64,000 nt of DNA from the NCBI GenBank assembly GCA_963971575.1, contig OZ020611.1:239344654-239408653 (forward strand). The letters are read 5' to 3'. Of the stretch, positions 1 through 9,601 are shown in pieces. This DNA is from Liopterus haemorrhoidalis (taxonomy: Eukaryota > Arthropoda > Insecta > Coleoptera > Dytiscidae). Each line of letters starts with the position of its first letter. Position 1 is the first letter of the stretch. Both the position numbers and the translations under genes were made by a program. Below the pieces are notes generated by a model. That model searched no databases and was not told where the DNA came from. It saw nothing but the letters and a program-made list of their open reading frames with translations.

Positions 1-334
1 GCCCAGGGCCCCCAAGCAACTTAATTCGCTACTGCTCTAGCCGGTTTATGATTCTATGACTAGCTGGAATGTGATCGGCGAGATGCATTTTTGTTTGAAT
101 ATTCTGCGTGTATTTTGATTATTTGCTTCATTTTATAAAATTCTGTCTATCTGTCAATATGTGAGCTGTGAAAGAGAAAAGTGAATTTATATTAACTAAA
201 AAATCTACCCCCTCCCCCGTAAAATTACTTCTAAACACCATTAATTTGTAAGACATAGGATAGGCTTAGGGGCTCCGTCATAGAAATTGATTCTAAAAAG
301 GGCTCCGCAAGTAAAAAAGGTTGGGAACCACTGG
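1..334. mobile_element. hAT-like terminal remnant
   Basis: No coding potential is seen. The stretch ends near 318-333 with GGTTGGGAACCACTG, which resembles the terminal inverted repeat of many hAT transposons. Phrases built on 'ggctccg' occur just inside it, near 271 and 301. The other end lies outside the window or is lost, so a target duplication cannot be checked. Confidence 0.4.
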
Positions 335-845
335 TCTAGAGAAAATTGTGGCTTTAATCGTTTAAAACGTTTTTATATAATGACAATTTTTTGAATGGCA
401 TAACTTACATAATTTGTGAAAATTGTAAAATAAAAAAATCACAACTCAAAAATGGTTAGAGATAGCGATCAGCGGTTGAAATTTTTGGATTCCTTGTAGT
501 TTATTTAGTCTAGAAAAAAATTGGGGCTTTAATCGTTTAATGCGTTTTGAGATTGTGACAATTTTTTTTATGGCATAATTTACATAATTTGTGAAAATTG
601 TGAGTTTAAAAAAATCACAACTCAAAAACGGTTAGAGATAACAACCTGACGCTAGAATTTTTGGATTCCTCGTAGTTTATTAAATCTAGAAAAAATTAGA
701 GGCCTTACTCGTTTTGCGTATTTTAAAATTATGACAAATTTTAATATGGCCTGATTTATAGAAATGTTCATCTTCTCATGGATATATCTCAAAAACGAAA
801 TGCAATAAAGACCTGGGGCTGAAATTTTTGAAATCTTGATTTTTC
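335..845. repeat. ~175-bp tandem repeat, three degenerate units
   Basis: Units begin with TCTAGA at about 335, 509 and 685, giving periods of 174 and 176 bp. Each unit has 'ggctttaatcgttta' or a variant, a 'gacaattttt' block, 'cacaactcaaaaa' and 'ttggattcct'. The third unit is the most diverged and fades near 845, where an HX fragment begins. This could be a short satellite-like array or internal repeats of an unrecognised element. Confidence 0.7.
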
Positions 846-1190
846 AAGATTTGTGGGACAAAAATTTGTTTGCACAATTTTAGCAAAAATAGCTTAAAAA
901 TAATTTATTTTGCAAAAATTAAATTTTGATCGTTAATCCACGTACTAACGGCTTTCATTTGATACCCTACCAGTTTATATTTTTAGGGGGATATGTTTTT
1001 TAGATGTTTTAGTATTTTTCCAATGTGCGGGTCAAAGAGTTGTATAAGCATGCCAAATTTCAACTATCTAGGTTTAGCTGTTTGGCTACAATTTTTACCA
1101 AACAGACAGACAGAGAGATAGACAAACAGACAGACGACAAAATGACGGTTTAAGGGTTTTTTGATCATATCTACAAAACCTTAAAAATAT
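846..1190 (-). mobile_element. HX Helentron-like repeat, truncated
   Basis: Reverse-orientation end of the commonest repeat in the window. It holds 'ccacgtactaacgg', 'ggggatatgttttttaga', 'gcatgccaaatttcaact', a degraded CAGA/GACA tract at 1103-1136 (the reverse of GTCT repeats) and the terminal 'ctacaaaaccttaaaaat'. The inner half is missing. Confidence 0.75.
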
Positions 1191-1258
1191 CCTATTAGAT
1201 AAAAATTCAGGACAAAATTTCATGTATAGATTTTTACTAGAATTATTTCAGACTGTTA

Positions 1259-2095
1259 AGCCGCATTCAGATCTCTTAAATCAATAGTTTATGCACTGTA
1301 GCTTATGGACTGTTCACTGTCACCAGAGAGTTTCTCATATGATAAGACGTGAAACCGTTCAGATCTCCAAATTTAATACGCTGTTTGTTGTGGATTGTGC
1401 ATAATTTTCTAAACTTATAGCTAGTGAGATGTTTTAAAGAGACAGACATATAAACACATTGGCTATCGCATTCTATCAGTGACACCGTAGTTATCTTATG
1501 CCTTTACATAACCTAACATAATGTCATCATTAACAAATCTTGCACAAAATTACAAAGACGAACAGTAAATATGATAAATTTAGGTAATTAGGTAGTTAAA
1601 ATCTAAGACAACAGAATTATAAGAACGATAATACATATAGAATATTTTACGAAGTTAAATAGTTGGTTTCAAAATTCACAGATGGATGGCTATTCGTAAG
1701 GTACTAATTTATAACAGATGTGAACGGTACATGGAACGTTAAAAGAATGCATTAAAGTAGTGGCGCACCCAGGATTTTTTGTTGGGGGGGGGGGGGGGGG
1801 CGGAAGACAAAATTATTTAAATTATGCATAAGAAGTTTCACACTTCTAAATTTCAAGTGATGACCTAAAAAAAAAGGTCCTCACTTCTAAAATACGAGAA
1901 CCTAAAAAAAAGGTTCTTATCTCTATTTTTAAAATTTTCGCGTGTTTGTGCGTTTTTATTTTTATTTCCTTCCTTCTTAGGGGGGGGGGGGCTCCTGGGC
2001 CCCCTCCCTGGGTGCGTCACTGCATTAAAGCATAACTCAGAGCGACACAACGAACAGTCTATAACTTATTAATTTAAAGAGGTCTGAATGCGGCT
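1259..2095. mobile_element. MZ MITE copy 1 (TTA target duplication), interrupted by a hAT MITE
   Basis: The ends are inverted repeats: AGCCGCATTCAGATCTCTTA at the left and the reverse complement of AGCCGCATTCAGACCTCTTT at the right. TTA lies directly outside both ends (1256-1258 and 2096-2098), as in PIF/Harbinger-type MITEs. Without the nested hAT MITE the element is about 564 bp, matching the other copies at 30584-31157 and 53940-54511. No protein is encoded; short ORFs here are chance. Confidence 0.85.
1758..2022. mobile_element. hAT MITE with 8-bp target duplication CATTAAAG
   Basis: The termini are TAGTGGCGCACCCAGG and CCTGGGTGCGTCACTG, inverted repeats apart from two mismatches. CATTAAAG is duplicated at 1750-1757 and 2023-2030. 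The MZ copy at 30584-31157 has the undisrupted site with a single CATTAAAG, which confirms the insertion. The interior holds G runs and two units of an A8-GGTCCTCACTTCT minisatellite. Confidence 0.92.
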
Positions 2096-2098
2096 TTA

Positions 2099-2860
2099 GT
2101 TTTTCTAAAGAAACTTGTAATCTTTGTGTGTTAGGCGTAGCGTTAAAATCACTATTTGTGCATTTATTATTCTAGGTTATCAATCAAAGAACCGTAATTT
2201 TTATCATATTATTATTTGCTGGCAATGAGAAAGAATTTACGACTATTTAATAAATCAATAAATATTAAAATCGATTGTATATATCATTTGAAAAGAAAGC
2301 AAATGCAATTTAAAAGCCGTACTTAAAATAATATGCTCGTAAACGATTTAAAAATAGTTTTTATAGTATATTTTATCGGTGTCAAAAGGTTAGAGAACAA
2401 AGAGTGTGCTGATATGAACCAGACGTCCTGTTTTACCGACAATTTGTTCGACAGAAATAAATTTAATGGTTCGATGCAATGGTATATTCGTTGTCCGCCG
2501 TGACAATATGCACACACTATATATTACAAGCGGCTAGTAGCCATATCAAAAATAGAAACATGAACCAACAGGAAAGCTAAACAAAAAATTATTTACGATC
2601 AACATATACGGAGTTTTAAAAAAAGGATAACAAATTTTAGGAGCATATACTACAACAAAAATTAAGTCGAAAAGTTTTAATAAATATGGGTCCGCAATAC
2701 ATTAGGTATTCTGTTTAAAAAACTGAATTCCTGATGTATACACATTAAGTTTTGTTTTTTTTTTTTTTTAACTAATTACATCATGATTTCTTTTCTATCA
2801 TGATTATGTTTTATTATTGTCAACTGACAATAACTGAAGCGCCTCTAGTGAGATTTTGAG
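2099..2860. other. A/T-rich stretch with no recognised feature
   Basis: No gene, inverted-end element or internal copy of another repeat was recognised. The only ORF, about 64 codons on the minus strand at 2323-2517, has no recognisable domain and is consistent with chance. Confidence 0.5.
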
Positions 2861-3240
2861 AAACTGACAGGAGGAGGATAGTCGAGTTTGTTTACTGTTG
2901 TTTTCATAGCTTTTAAAAACTGTCTTTAAAATTGCAAGAAAAAATTAAATGCAACGTGAATTGTCTTTAACTTTGCAATGCAAAAGTAGGTCGTGATAGA
3001 GACCTAAGTTTTCATCGTGTTCCGAAACGTGGCAAAAAAGCCATTTTACCTTCAATTATAACCCTAGAGGTTACTGGGGCACTCAGAAAACGGAAAATTT
3101 CATTTAACGCAACCCTCATATTGAATAATAAATTAATTTCAATAAATATCACATGAAGATACCATTGAACCTGTCAAAAATATCTGCGTCAGCCATGATG
3201 TACAATGCAGTGGCGCCTCTATCGGTAGTGGCAGATGACA
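2861..3240 (+). pseudogene. THAP-domain remnant, degraded
   Basis: Reading 2955-3060 gives a broken peptide containing LCNAKVGRDRDLSFHRVPKR. The spaced cysteine followed by 'SFHRVPK' resembles the N-terminal half of THAP zinc fingers (C2CH DNA-binding modules found in P-type transposases and in host regulators). Stops interrupt it and the later C-x2-H pair is not visible. The block lies between two copies of GCGCCTCTA (near 2838 and 3214). Likely a dead transposon; a short match makes this tentative. Confidence 0.35.
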
Positions 3241-3246
3241 ATAATT

Positions 3247-4400
3247 TTTAGGGTTTTGTAGCTATGACCAAAACACGTTTATAACGTCACTCACGTGTCT
3301 GTCTGTTCGGCAGAAAGTGAACTAAACTGCTGAACCTAGAATGTTGAAATTTTGCATGCTTGTACAAATTTTTTACCCAGTTATAGGAAAACTATTGAGA
3401 GTTCAAAAAATCTTATCGCGGGAAAAATATAAACAAATTTATATTAATGAAATAAAAAATTGTTTTGTTTTTGAAAAATCTATTTTTTTAATGTTTTGTT
3501 TCCCACTCTCTTTCCCAGAGGGGTAAAAAAATCTAAAAAATTTCTCAATAATATACATTGATAGGAATCGGAATAGTTCAACGAGAATTTTTGATCAGAT
3601 ACAGTCTGTTCCAAACGGTTAAGCGGAACTAAATTTTGCAATCTAGTTACTTTCATCGTTTAAATCGTGCTTTTCGACCGTTTTGTTTAAGCTTTGTAAA
3701 TCATACTTACAATACACATTTTTTGTTAAGGTTAATATGATTTTAAATTGTCATTTTCTTTATATTTTGATTTTTTGTGTCATTCTTAATACAAATATCC
3801 CATTTATTAATTTTTTTGTCATTAAAAAATATTAAAAAAATAATTTAATTTTGACATAGGTAATTCGTTTCCATGGTTTCATTGTTGTAATTTTAAATTT
3901 TGACATTGCAACGTGAAAAATGAAATAACCCAAGCAAGGTCCCTTGTCGTGACAACCTAAAAGAACGAAATTCCCATTTAGTTCCGCCTAAGCGTTTGAA
4001 ACAGACTGTAAATTTTTAGAAAAATATCCTTTTTTTTTTTTTTTTGTTGGAAAAAGTATTTTTTTTTATTTTTGTGTGACAAGCTTTTATATTTATTGTA
4101 AATATTCTATTAAGATTTAATTAAGAATTCTCATAAAGAAACGAAAAGTAGTTTTTTTAATTTATTTATTTTACCACGATTTTTGCCAAAAAGTTAAAAC
4201 ACTCTTTTCCTACACCGTATAACGTAGAGGGGTTAATCTAAAAATCAGAGCAATGCACGTTAATGTGAACCGGAATAGTATAAAATGAATTTTTGATCAA
4301 ATTATATTTTCAGAAAATATCGCATTTTTTGTATTTTTCAAAATTGATTTTTTTTTAATTATAGCTAAATTATGGTTAATAATGTTACAGCTTTTTTGTA
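3247..4400 (+). mobile_element. Diverged HX repeat(s), interrupted by a TA-flanked MITE
   Basis: Starts with TTTTTAGGGTTTTGTAGCTA, then GTCTGTCTGTTCGGC, 'ttttgcatgcttgtac' and the 'tttttgatcaga' block. It is split by the MITE at 3602-4008. From about 4140 a second, partial HX middle segment follows ('cacgatttttgccaaaa', 'gaaccggaatagt'). Both parts are more diverged than the HX copies elsewhere, suggesting an older subfamily. Confidence 0.7.
3602..4008. mobile_element. Tc1/mariner-type MITE, TA target duplication
   Basis: The ends CAGTCTGTTCCAAACGGTTA and its near-complement (reverse complement of the right end starts CAGTCTGTTTCAAACGCTTA) form a ~30-bp inverted repeat. TA flanks both ends (3600-3601 and 4009-4010). 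The 407-bp interior has no coding capacity. It sits inside an HX copy at its 'gatcaga-TA' site. Confidence 0.85.
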
Positions 4401-4413
4401 TTTATAAGGTATA

Positions 4414-4978
4414 GACCGGGAGCTCATGACATTTTTGGTCTCCGATTTCATACAGCATGCCTTTTGGAGGAGAGAATATTTACCCTGTGACAACAATAAA
4501 GGGATGGTACTAAACCCCTGCACGCTGTCCGGTCATAGGGAAAATTGCATTTCCACTTGCACAAAATTTTTGTGTTTTTCTCTGATTTAATATTGCTTGC
4601 CCTTTTGTCAAAAGAAAGTTATAACAAATTTAAAGTCTTTTAATTATAGGCATGCTGTATGAAAACGCCGAAAATCATATTTTTTTATTACAAGATCACA
4701 TGACCGTTTGAGCCCTTTGGGACCCTCCGAATCGCATGCATATATTTAAAAGACTTTAAATTTGTTATAACTTTCTTTTGACAAAAGGGCAAGCAATATT
4801 AAATCAGAGAAAAGCACAAAAATTTTGTGTTTAAGTGGAAATGCAATTTTCCCTATGACCGGAAAGCGTGCAGGGGTTTAGTACCATCCCTTTTTTGTTG
4901 TCACAGGGTAAATATTCTCTCCTCCAAAAGGCATGCTGTATGAAATCGGAGACCAAAAACTGTCATGAGCTCCCAGTC
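4414..4978. mobile_element. 565-bp foldback element with ~240-bp arms
   Basis: The left arm (4414 to ~4655) is nearly identical to the reverse complement of the right arm (~4738-4978); only about ten differences are seen across ~240 bp. Arms begin GACCGGGAGCTCATGACA and GACTGGGAGCTCATGACA. A spacer of ~80 bp lies between them. TA flanks both sides (4412-4413 and 4979-4980), pointing to a TA-targeting transposase. No ORF is present. Confidence 0.88.
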
Positions 4979-5149
4979 TAGTAGTGGGCGTATTCTTTCG
5001 AGATTAAAAATATAGAAAAAATATTTTAACAGCTGAAAATAATTTTCCAAGTGCTAACTACGTTAAGTAATACAAATTGCGTAACGTTCATGTTTGTGAG
5101 CTTCTCTTATTATCATACGTCCATGATTCAACCTATTGTTTGAATTACT

Positions 5150-5470
5150 TTAGTATTTTGTGTTTAAGGTATCAATGGGGAATAAATCATTTTAGTAGTG
5201 AAATACTTATAAATCAAATACCACATTGTTAATAGTGAGCAATTCGTTTCTGAAATTGAAAAAAAAATGTAGCTATTTATCAATATATTTCTTATTAATT
5301 TAATGAAGACTTGAATACCAAGTAAATCCAGAAAAAACCGCTGGGATTTTTTAATTTAAATTTTGTGGTGTTCAACACAATTTTATATAAAAAATAAATA
5401 AATGGTACTTCTCAGTACTCAAATAACGAATAAAAATGATTATAAAAAATCTGTTGATTTTGTGTGGTCT
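5150..5470 (+). mobile_element. HK Helentron-like repeat fragment
   Basis: Shares 'ataaatcattttagtagtga', 'cacattgttaatagtgag', 'aatgaagacttgaatac', 'aataacgaataaaaatgatt' and 'aaaatctgttgatttt' with copies at 9605-9793, 16680-17030, 51860-52255 and 61097-61447. The terminal part shared with HX is missing here. Confidence 0.7.
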
Positions 5471-5479
5471 TGAATACTT

Positions 5480-5904
5480 TTAGTTTTGTTCCTACTGTTA
5501 ATATATTGCTATTCAGAACTTTCTTATTTGCATAATATGCTTTATTTGTTGCTATTATTTTTTCTTGTTGCATATAAACATAAAAAACAGTTTTGCATTT
5601 TTTTATTTTTATTTTGAAGGCTTAATAAAATCATAAATGTATGTAGCGCGCGAAAACGACGTGTGACGTCATACCCCTTCTAAGTGACGCAGTACACTAC
5701 TAGCTTACCCAGTGTACTGCGTATAGCCTACCCAGTGTACAGCGTGCAGTCATATAGTCTGTTGTGAACTTATTTGCTTGTATAACTTTTATAGGTTATG
5801 TAAAGTTAGAGTGATTTTAATTAAAATAAAGTTTAATTCTATAAAAAATAAAAACAATTTATACATGTTTACCGAATTAAATTTTATATTAAAGTATATA
5901 AAAT
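5480..5904. other. Non-coding stretch with GC-rich segment upstream of a THAP reading frame
   Basis: Mostly A/T-rich. A segment at 5645-5760 is richer in GC: 'gcgcgcgaaaacgacg', the CRE-like palindrome TGACGTCA, and two copies of 'cccagtgtac' (near 5708 and 5738). It could be a promoter or a transposon end; related 'gacgtcatac' and 'cgcgcc' occur at 6296-6340, on the other side of the reading frame. Confidence 0.4.
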
Positions 5905-6150
5905 ATGGAAGATCCCGGCCCCAGTACTTCGAAACATAGTCGAAAATATTGTTTAGTACTGATGTGCACAAATAGTTCAAATAGAAATCCAAAAAAACAA
6001 TTTATATCATTACCTGATGGCGAAAAACAACAGAAAATGCGAAATTTATGGCTGAAAGCTATGAGGCGAAATAAAACCGATATTTCAGAAAAAAGTAAAC
6101 TTTATGTTGTGTGCATAAATGCATCAATGTTGGGTAAATTATCACTCTGA
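5905..6150 (+). pseudogene. Truncated THAP-type zinc-finger reading frame
   Basis: The 81-codon frame begins MEDPGPSTSKHSRKYCLVLM. It shows the THAP pattern in order: a C-x4-C pair at residues 16-21, 'FISLPDGEKQQKMRNLWLKA' with the conserved tryptophan, 'RRNKTDISEKSKLYV', then a cysteine where the domain's C-x2-H-F pair is expected. The histidine is not in frame, so the module is cut off or frameshifted. THAP domains bind DNA in P-element-type transposases and in host proteins. ATG is the natural start: the residues before the first cysteine are a typical short leader. It may be the 5' part of a dead DNA transposon or a first exon of a THAP gene; no downstream domain is visible. Confidence 0.5.
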
Positions 6151-6479
6151 GCCCTAACAAAATCTTTATCTACCATTTTAATAATAAATGCGTGAAAAAT
6201 TGTCTAAAAACAAATACAAAACTCTCGAACAATACAATATACACACGTAAAGATTATGTTGTAGCTGTATCTGTTACGTCAAACCCCAGTCGTTTGACGT
6301 CATACTCAGTCGTTTTTACTCGGCAACCTTCGCGCCGTGGTCGGCTTATTTCAAATTTACAATATTTTAATTAAAAAATTTGGCTATAATATTAATTAAA
6401 ATGTGATTTTTGTTTTGTTAGGTGACATAACTAATATTAACATATCAAAAAAATGTAGTTTTAAGGAAATATAAATTTT

Positions 6480-6775
6480 ATGCGTATCCCTTATTGTCCT
6501 TCTCTTGTTCTGATGTTTCCTGTATTTATTTTCCTCATGACATACTCTGACACCAAGTTAAATAGAGTAGCTGATAGTGAGTATCCCTGCCTTACTCCTC
6601 TGTTGGTCCTTTTTGTTTTATTATGCTTGTCTTTGTTGTTTCATTGTCATCCCTATCAACGTTCTTATTTTTTGCTGTATATTCAGCTTTTTTAATATTT
6701 CAATGAGTTTTCTTCTTTTAATTGAGTCAAACGCTTCTTTGAAAAAGATTTGGCAAATATTATAGCTAAAAATAT
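6480..6775 (-). pseudogene. LINE reverse transcriptase fragment
   Basis: The minus strand encodes, from high to low coordinates, KEAFDSIKRRKLIEILKKLN, then 'IRTLIGMTM', and after a stop and frame change GVRQGYSLSATLFNLV. The last matches the G-(V/I)-R/P-Q-G-x-x-L-S-x-x-LFN block of non-LTR reverse transcriptases. The catalytic Y-x-D-D box and both ends of ORF2 are missing. A hAT MITE abuts its right side. Confidence 0.75.
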
Positions 6776-6781
6776 ACTTCG

Positions 6782-7053
6782 CAGTGGCGCACCCAGGGGA
6801 GCCACCCCCCCCCCCCCCTAAGAAGGAAGGAAATAAACAAGAAAATAGAGATAAGAACATTTTTTTTACGTCGTCACTTGTATTTTAGAAGTGAGGATCT
6901 TTTTTTTAGGTCATCACTTTGTACTTCCGATCGAGGACCTTTTTTTTAGGTCATCACTTGTAAGTTAGAAGTCAGGTCCTTTTTTGTTTTAGGTCATCAC
7001 TTTGTATTTCCGAAGTGAGGACCCTCCAGGGTACCTCTTTGGATTCAGCACTG
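6782..7053. mobile_element. hAT MITE relative with ~50-bp internal minisatellite
   Basis: Begins CAGTGGCGCACCCAGGGGAG, like the element at 1758-2022, followed by a C run. Inside, four units of 'aggtcatcacttt...gaagtgaggaccttttttt' repeat at ~50-bp spacing (about 6870-7022). The right end is diverged ('gattcagcactg') and no 8-bp duplication is visible, so this copy is older or rearranged. Confidence 0.7.
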
Positions 7054-7675
7054 ATTAAATACGATTGTTTTACTTCCATTACATTGACAACTAGTACCTA
7101 AACAAACACAGAAAAGTTCATAACTCTAAAATAATATGGGTAATTCTGCGTAAGGAAAACTAATTTCCCATGATAATTGCCTGTAGCTCCCATTTCGTGT
7201 TATACTCTATATATTGTTCAACAAGGAAATATTTAAAGGAACAGACAAGTTTTGAGTGATTTTATCTAAAGCTACAGAATGAAGTTAAAATCTGCTTACA
7301 ATAGTGTCTAGAATCTTTCGTGCTGCATTCTCGTGAACATGTGAACTAAAAATGCATAACTGAAGTGAAACGAAAGAAATTTGTAAATTCATAAGATTTA
7401 GAATTCTTGGTCGAAACAGCACACAACAATGAAAAGCCAAAATTAAAATGTCTAGTCGAGATTACCATCTTGCACATTTTACAATGTTAATCAGGGAACC
7501 ATTTTTTTTCTTTTTTTTTCGAATTTTAATCGATTCTTTATTTCGTGATCTAGAGAACAGGATGGGATTTATTTAATTTTGAAGTATGGTTTCATGTTAA
7601 AAATAAAATAAGAATGATATTGTTATATGTTTATTTATCAATCTTGATTAGATGAATTACGTCCGTAAGTTAGTA
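7054..7675. other. No recognised feature
   Basis: A/T-rich sequence with no ORF worth calling and no match to other repeats in the window. Confidence 0.5.
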
Positions 7676-8495
7676 ATTATAGTTGAAGGTAATGGGATTC
7701 GGACCAGTCAGAAAATAAAAACAAATTTATTAACTTCGCTAACGTTTCGATTTTATTTAAATCTTCATCAGAGCTACAAAGATATATAGAAAAATAGAAT
7801 TATAAAATTGGTAAGTTTACATGTATAAAATTGTGATAGTGTTCAAATTTAACAAGTCAAGTAGTTAAAATAAGCATTACAAAATTGTCGGTATTTAAAA
7901 TATAACATAAAATAATTATTAAATAATAAAAACATAGCAAATATGAGTTAAAGAATAAAAAACAATGATAAATTTACATTACCTTAGTTAATAGTCACGA
8001 TATAAAATAACAGTTTTAAAATGAATAACGAACACATCATATTGTCCGATTATTGAACTCAGAGATAAGCAATGAATAAGCCACGTATGAATTTGAAAAA
8101 GGGTTTGAGATGGTTGAAACCAGTAAGTAACGTTATCTGTTAATAAATTAGAATTTGATTATTAGCTGAAATATGTTAGATTTAGAATCTACTATTATAT
8201 TGTACAAAGTGGTATGTATGTTCTATTCAACTTCCGGTGTATCTTCATTTTTCCGATAACTCGGAGAGAGGAAAATGAACCGCCGTCTTATCCGGATGAT
8301 ATTTTTTTAGTGCTTACGCTTAATTTTATTTCGACAGGGGGTACTGACTAATTTTTATTGATAAAAATCATGCATTTTTTCCTCGAATCCGTGTCGAATC
8401 AAAGTCACCATTGATAGGCACGGACAGGTTTTATCAGACGATAATTCAAAAATATTCTTAACACAAGACGGCCGGTCCAGGATATCTACGGCGAG

Positions 8496-9109
8496 AATCA
8501 AAGTGTTAAATGGTAATAATGGTTCAGGATAGCTTTTTGGACGTGCAAGATGATATTTTGAGGTATCAGAAAACATTTTTCAAAGAATCTGGGCTATTAT
8601 TTGAGCAATTTGAGGTAAAAATATGCTCAAAAAGAGACAGCTGTCAATTTTTTTGCATTTTAAAATGGGACGAGATTTCACATTTTGAACGTGTTTCTTG
8701 ACAGAAGAATACTAATTAAGGATTTAAGGTGAATTAACGATAAAGTTTAAGACATTTGCAGGGCGAATTTCCATAAAATAGTGTTAAAAAAGATTTATAG
8801 ATATTAAAAATTTCAGGGTTAATCAAAGTGTTAAGTGGTGATAATGGTTCAAGATAGCTTATTTGACGTGCGAGATAATATTTTGAGACATCAGAAAACA
8901 TTTTTCAAAGAATCAGGGCCATTATTGGAAATATGCTTACAAGATTTCAGAAGGTGACAGCTGTCAAATTTTTTGCATTTTAAAATGGGACGATATTTCA
9001 CATTTTGAACGTATTTCTTGATAGAAGAAAACTAATTAAGTATTTAAGGTGAATTAACGATAAAACTTAAGACAGGGGGAATTTCCATAAAATAGTGTTA
9101 AAAAAAGAT
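8496..9109. repeat. Two ~300-bp direct repeats
   Basis: Unit 1 (8496-8794) and unit 2 (8821-9109) share 'aatcaaagtgttaa', 'ataatggttca', 'cagaaaacatttttcaaaga', 'gacagctgtca', 'tgcattttaaaatgggacga' and 'ccataaaatagtgttaaaaa'. A ~26-bp spacer separates them. They do not encode a shared protein. They lie inside the Penelope-like segment and end just before a GC-rich palindromic block. Confidence 0.85.
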
Positions 9110-9245
9110 GAGCGACGAGTTTTATAATCGACAAGTGCGACAAAATTATATTAAAACGAGTCGCGAAGCGACGAGTTTTAACAACGTAGGGGAGAAGACC
9201 GGCGTAGCCGTGCTGAGGCCCCTAGTTTTTTTAATATATTACAAT
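9110..9245. repeat. GC-rich palindromic block
   Basis: 'aaaacgagtcgcgaagcgac' followed by 'gagtttt' is an imperfect palindrome at 9153-9180; 'gagcgacgagttttata' at 9111-9127 repeats part of it. 'gaccggcgtagccgtgctga' follows at 9198-9217. This looks like an end or junction of an unidentified element. Confidence 0.4.
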
Positions 9246-9440
9246 AGATGGCGCTTATATTATCACAGTCGGTTTTAAAGTTAACTAATTTAGGGTTCTG
9301 ATTCTCATTTAGGGTTATATGTATGCTCTCAGTAATCAACCTTTTACTGAGATTGTCTACTTTATCTAAGATTTTAGTTTGTTCAAAATTAAAATTGTGA
9401 TTAGTGGTGAAGAAATGGGTACCGAGTGCCGTGTTTTCTT
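9245..9440 (-). pseudogene. Penelope-like C-terminal (GIY-YIG region) fragment
   Basis: Reading the minus strand from about 9440 gives TALGTHFFTTNHNFNFEQTK, then 'ILDKVDNLSKRLITESIHI' and ending 'KTDCDNISAIY'. The order H-F-x-x-x-x-H-x-F, a KR-x-x-x-E motif and a terminal D...Y matches the region at and after the GIY-YIG endonuclease of Penelope-like elements. That endonuclease nicks the target for insertion. The catalytic GIY and YIG motifs and the reverse transcriptase are missing, so this is a dead fragment. Confidence 0.6.
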
Positions 9441-9601
9441 TTTTATTTTTAAATTTATCCTGACAGCTATGTTATAATTCTATTTTTCTATATATCTTTG
9501 TAGCTCTGATGAAGATTTAAATAAAATCGAAACGTTAGCGAAGTTAATAAATTTGTTTTTATTTTCTGACTGGTCCGAGTCCCATTACCTTCAACTATAA
9601 T

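Larger units (their letters stand above)
7676..9601 (-). mobile_element. Penelope-like element remnant with 128-bp inverted ends
   Basis: The segments 7676-7803 and 9474-9601 are near-perfect inverted repeats containing 'cttcatcagagctacaaaga' and 'ttcgctaacgtttcgatttt'; the 'gaagatttaaataaaatcgaaacgtt' type of text is familiar from Penelope-like elements, whose terminal repeats may be inverted. A C-terminal coding remnant lies just inside the right end on the minus strand. The interior also carries two ~300-bp tandem units (8496-9109). The body of the reverse transcriptase is absent. Confidence 0.65.

Noticed and set aside
1981..2010. Poly-G/poly-C runs as sequencing artefacts or G-quadruplex regulators
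   Set aside because: They recur at the same place in related hAT MITEs (1788, 1981, 6806), so they belong to the element.
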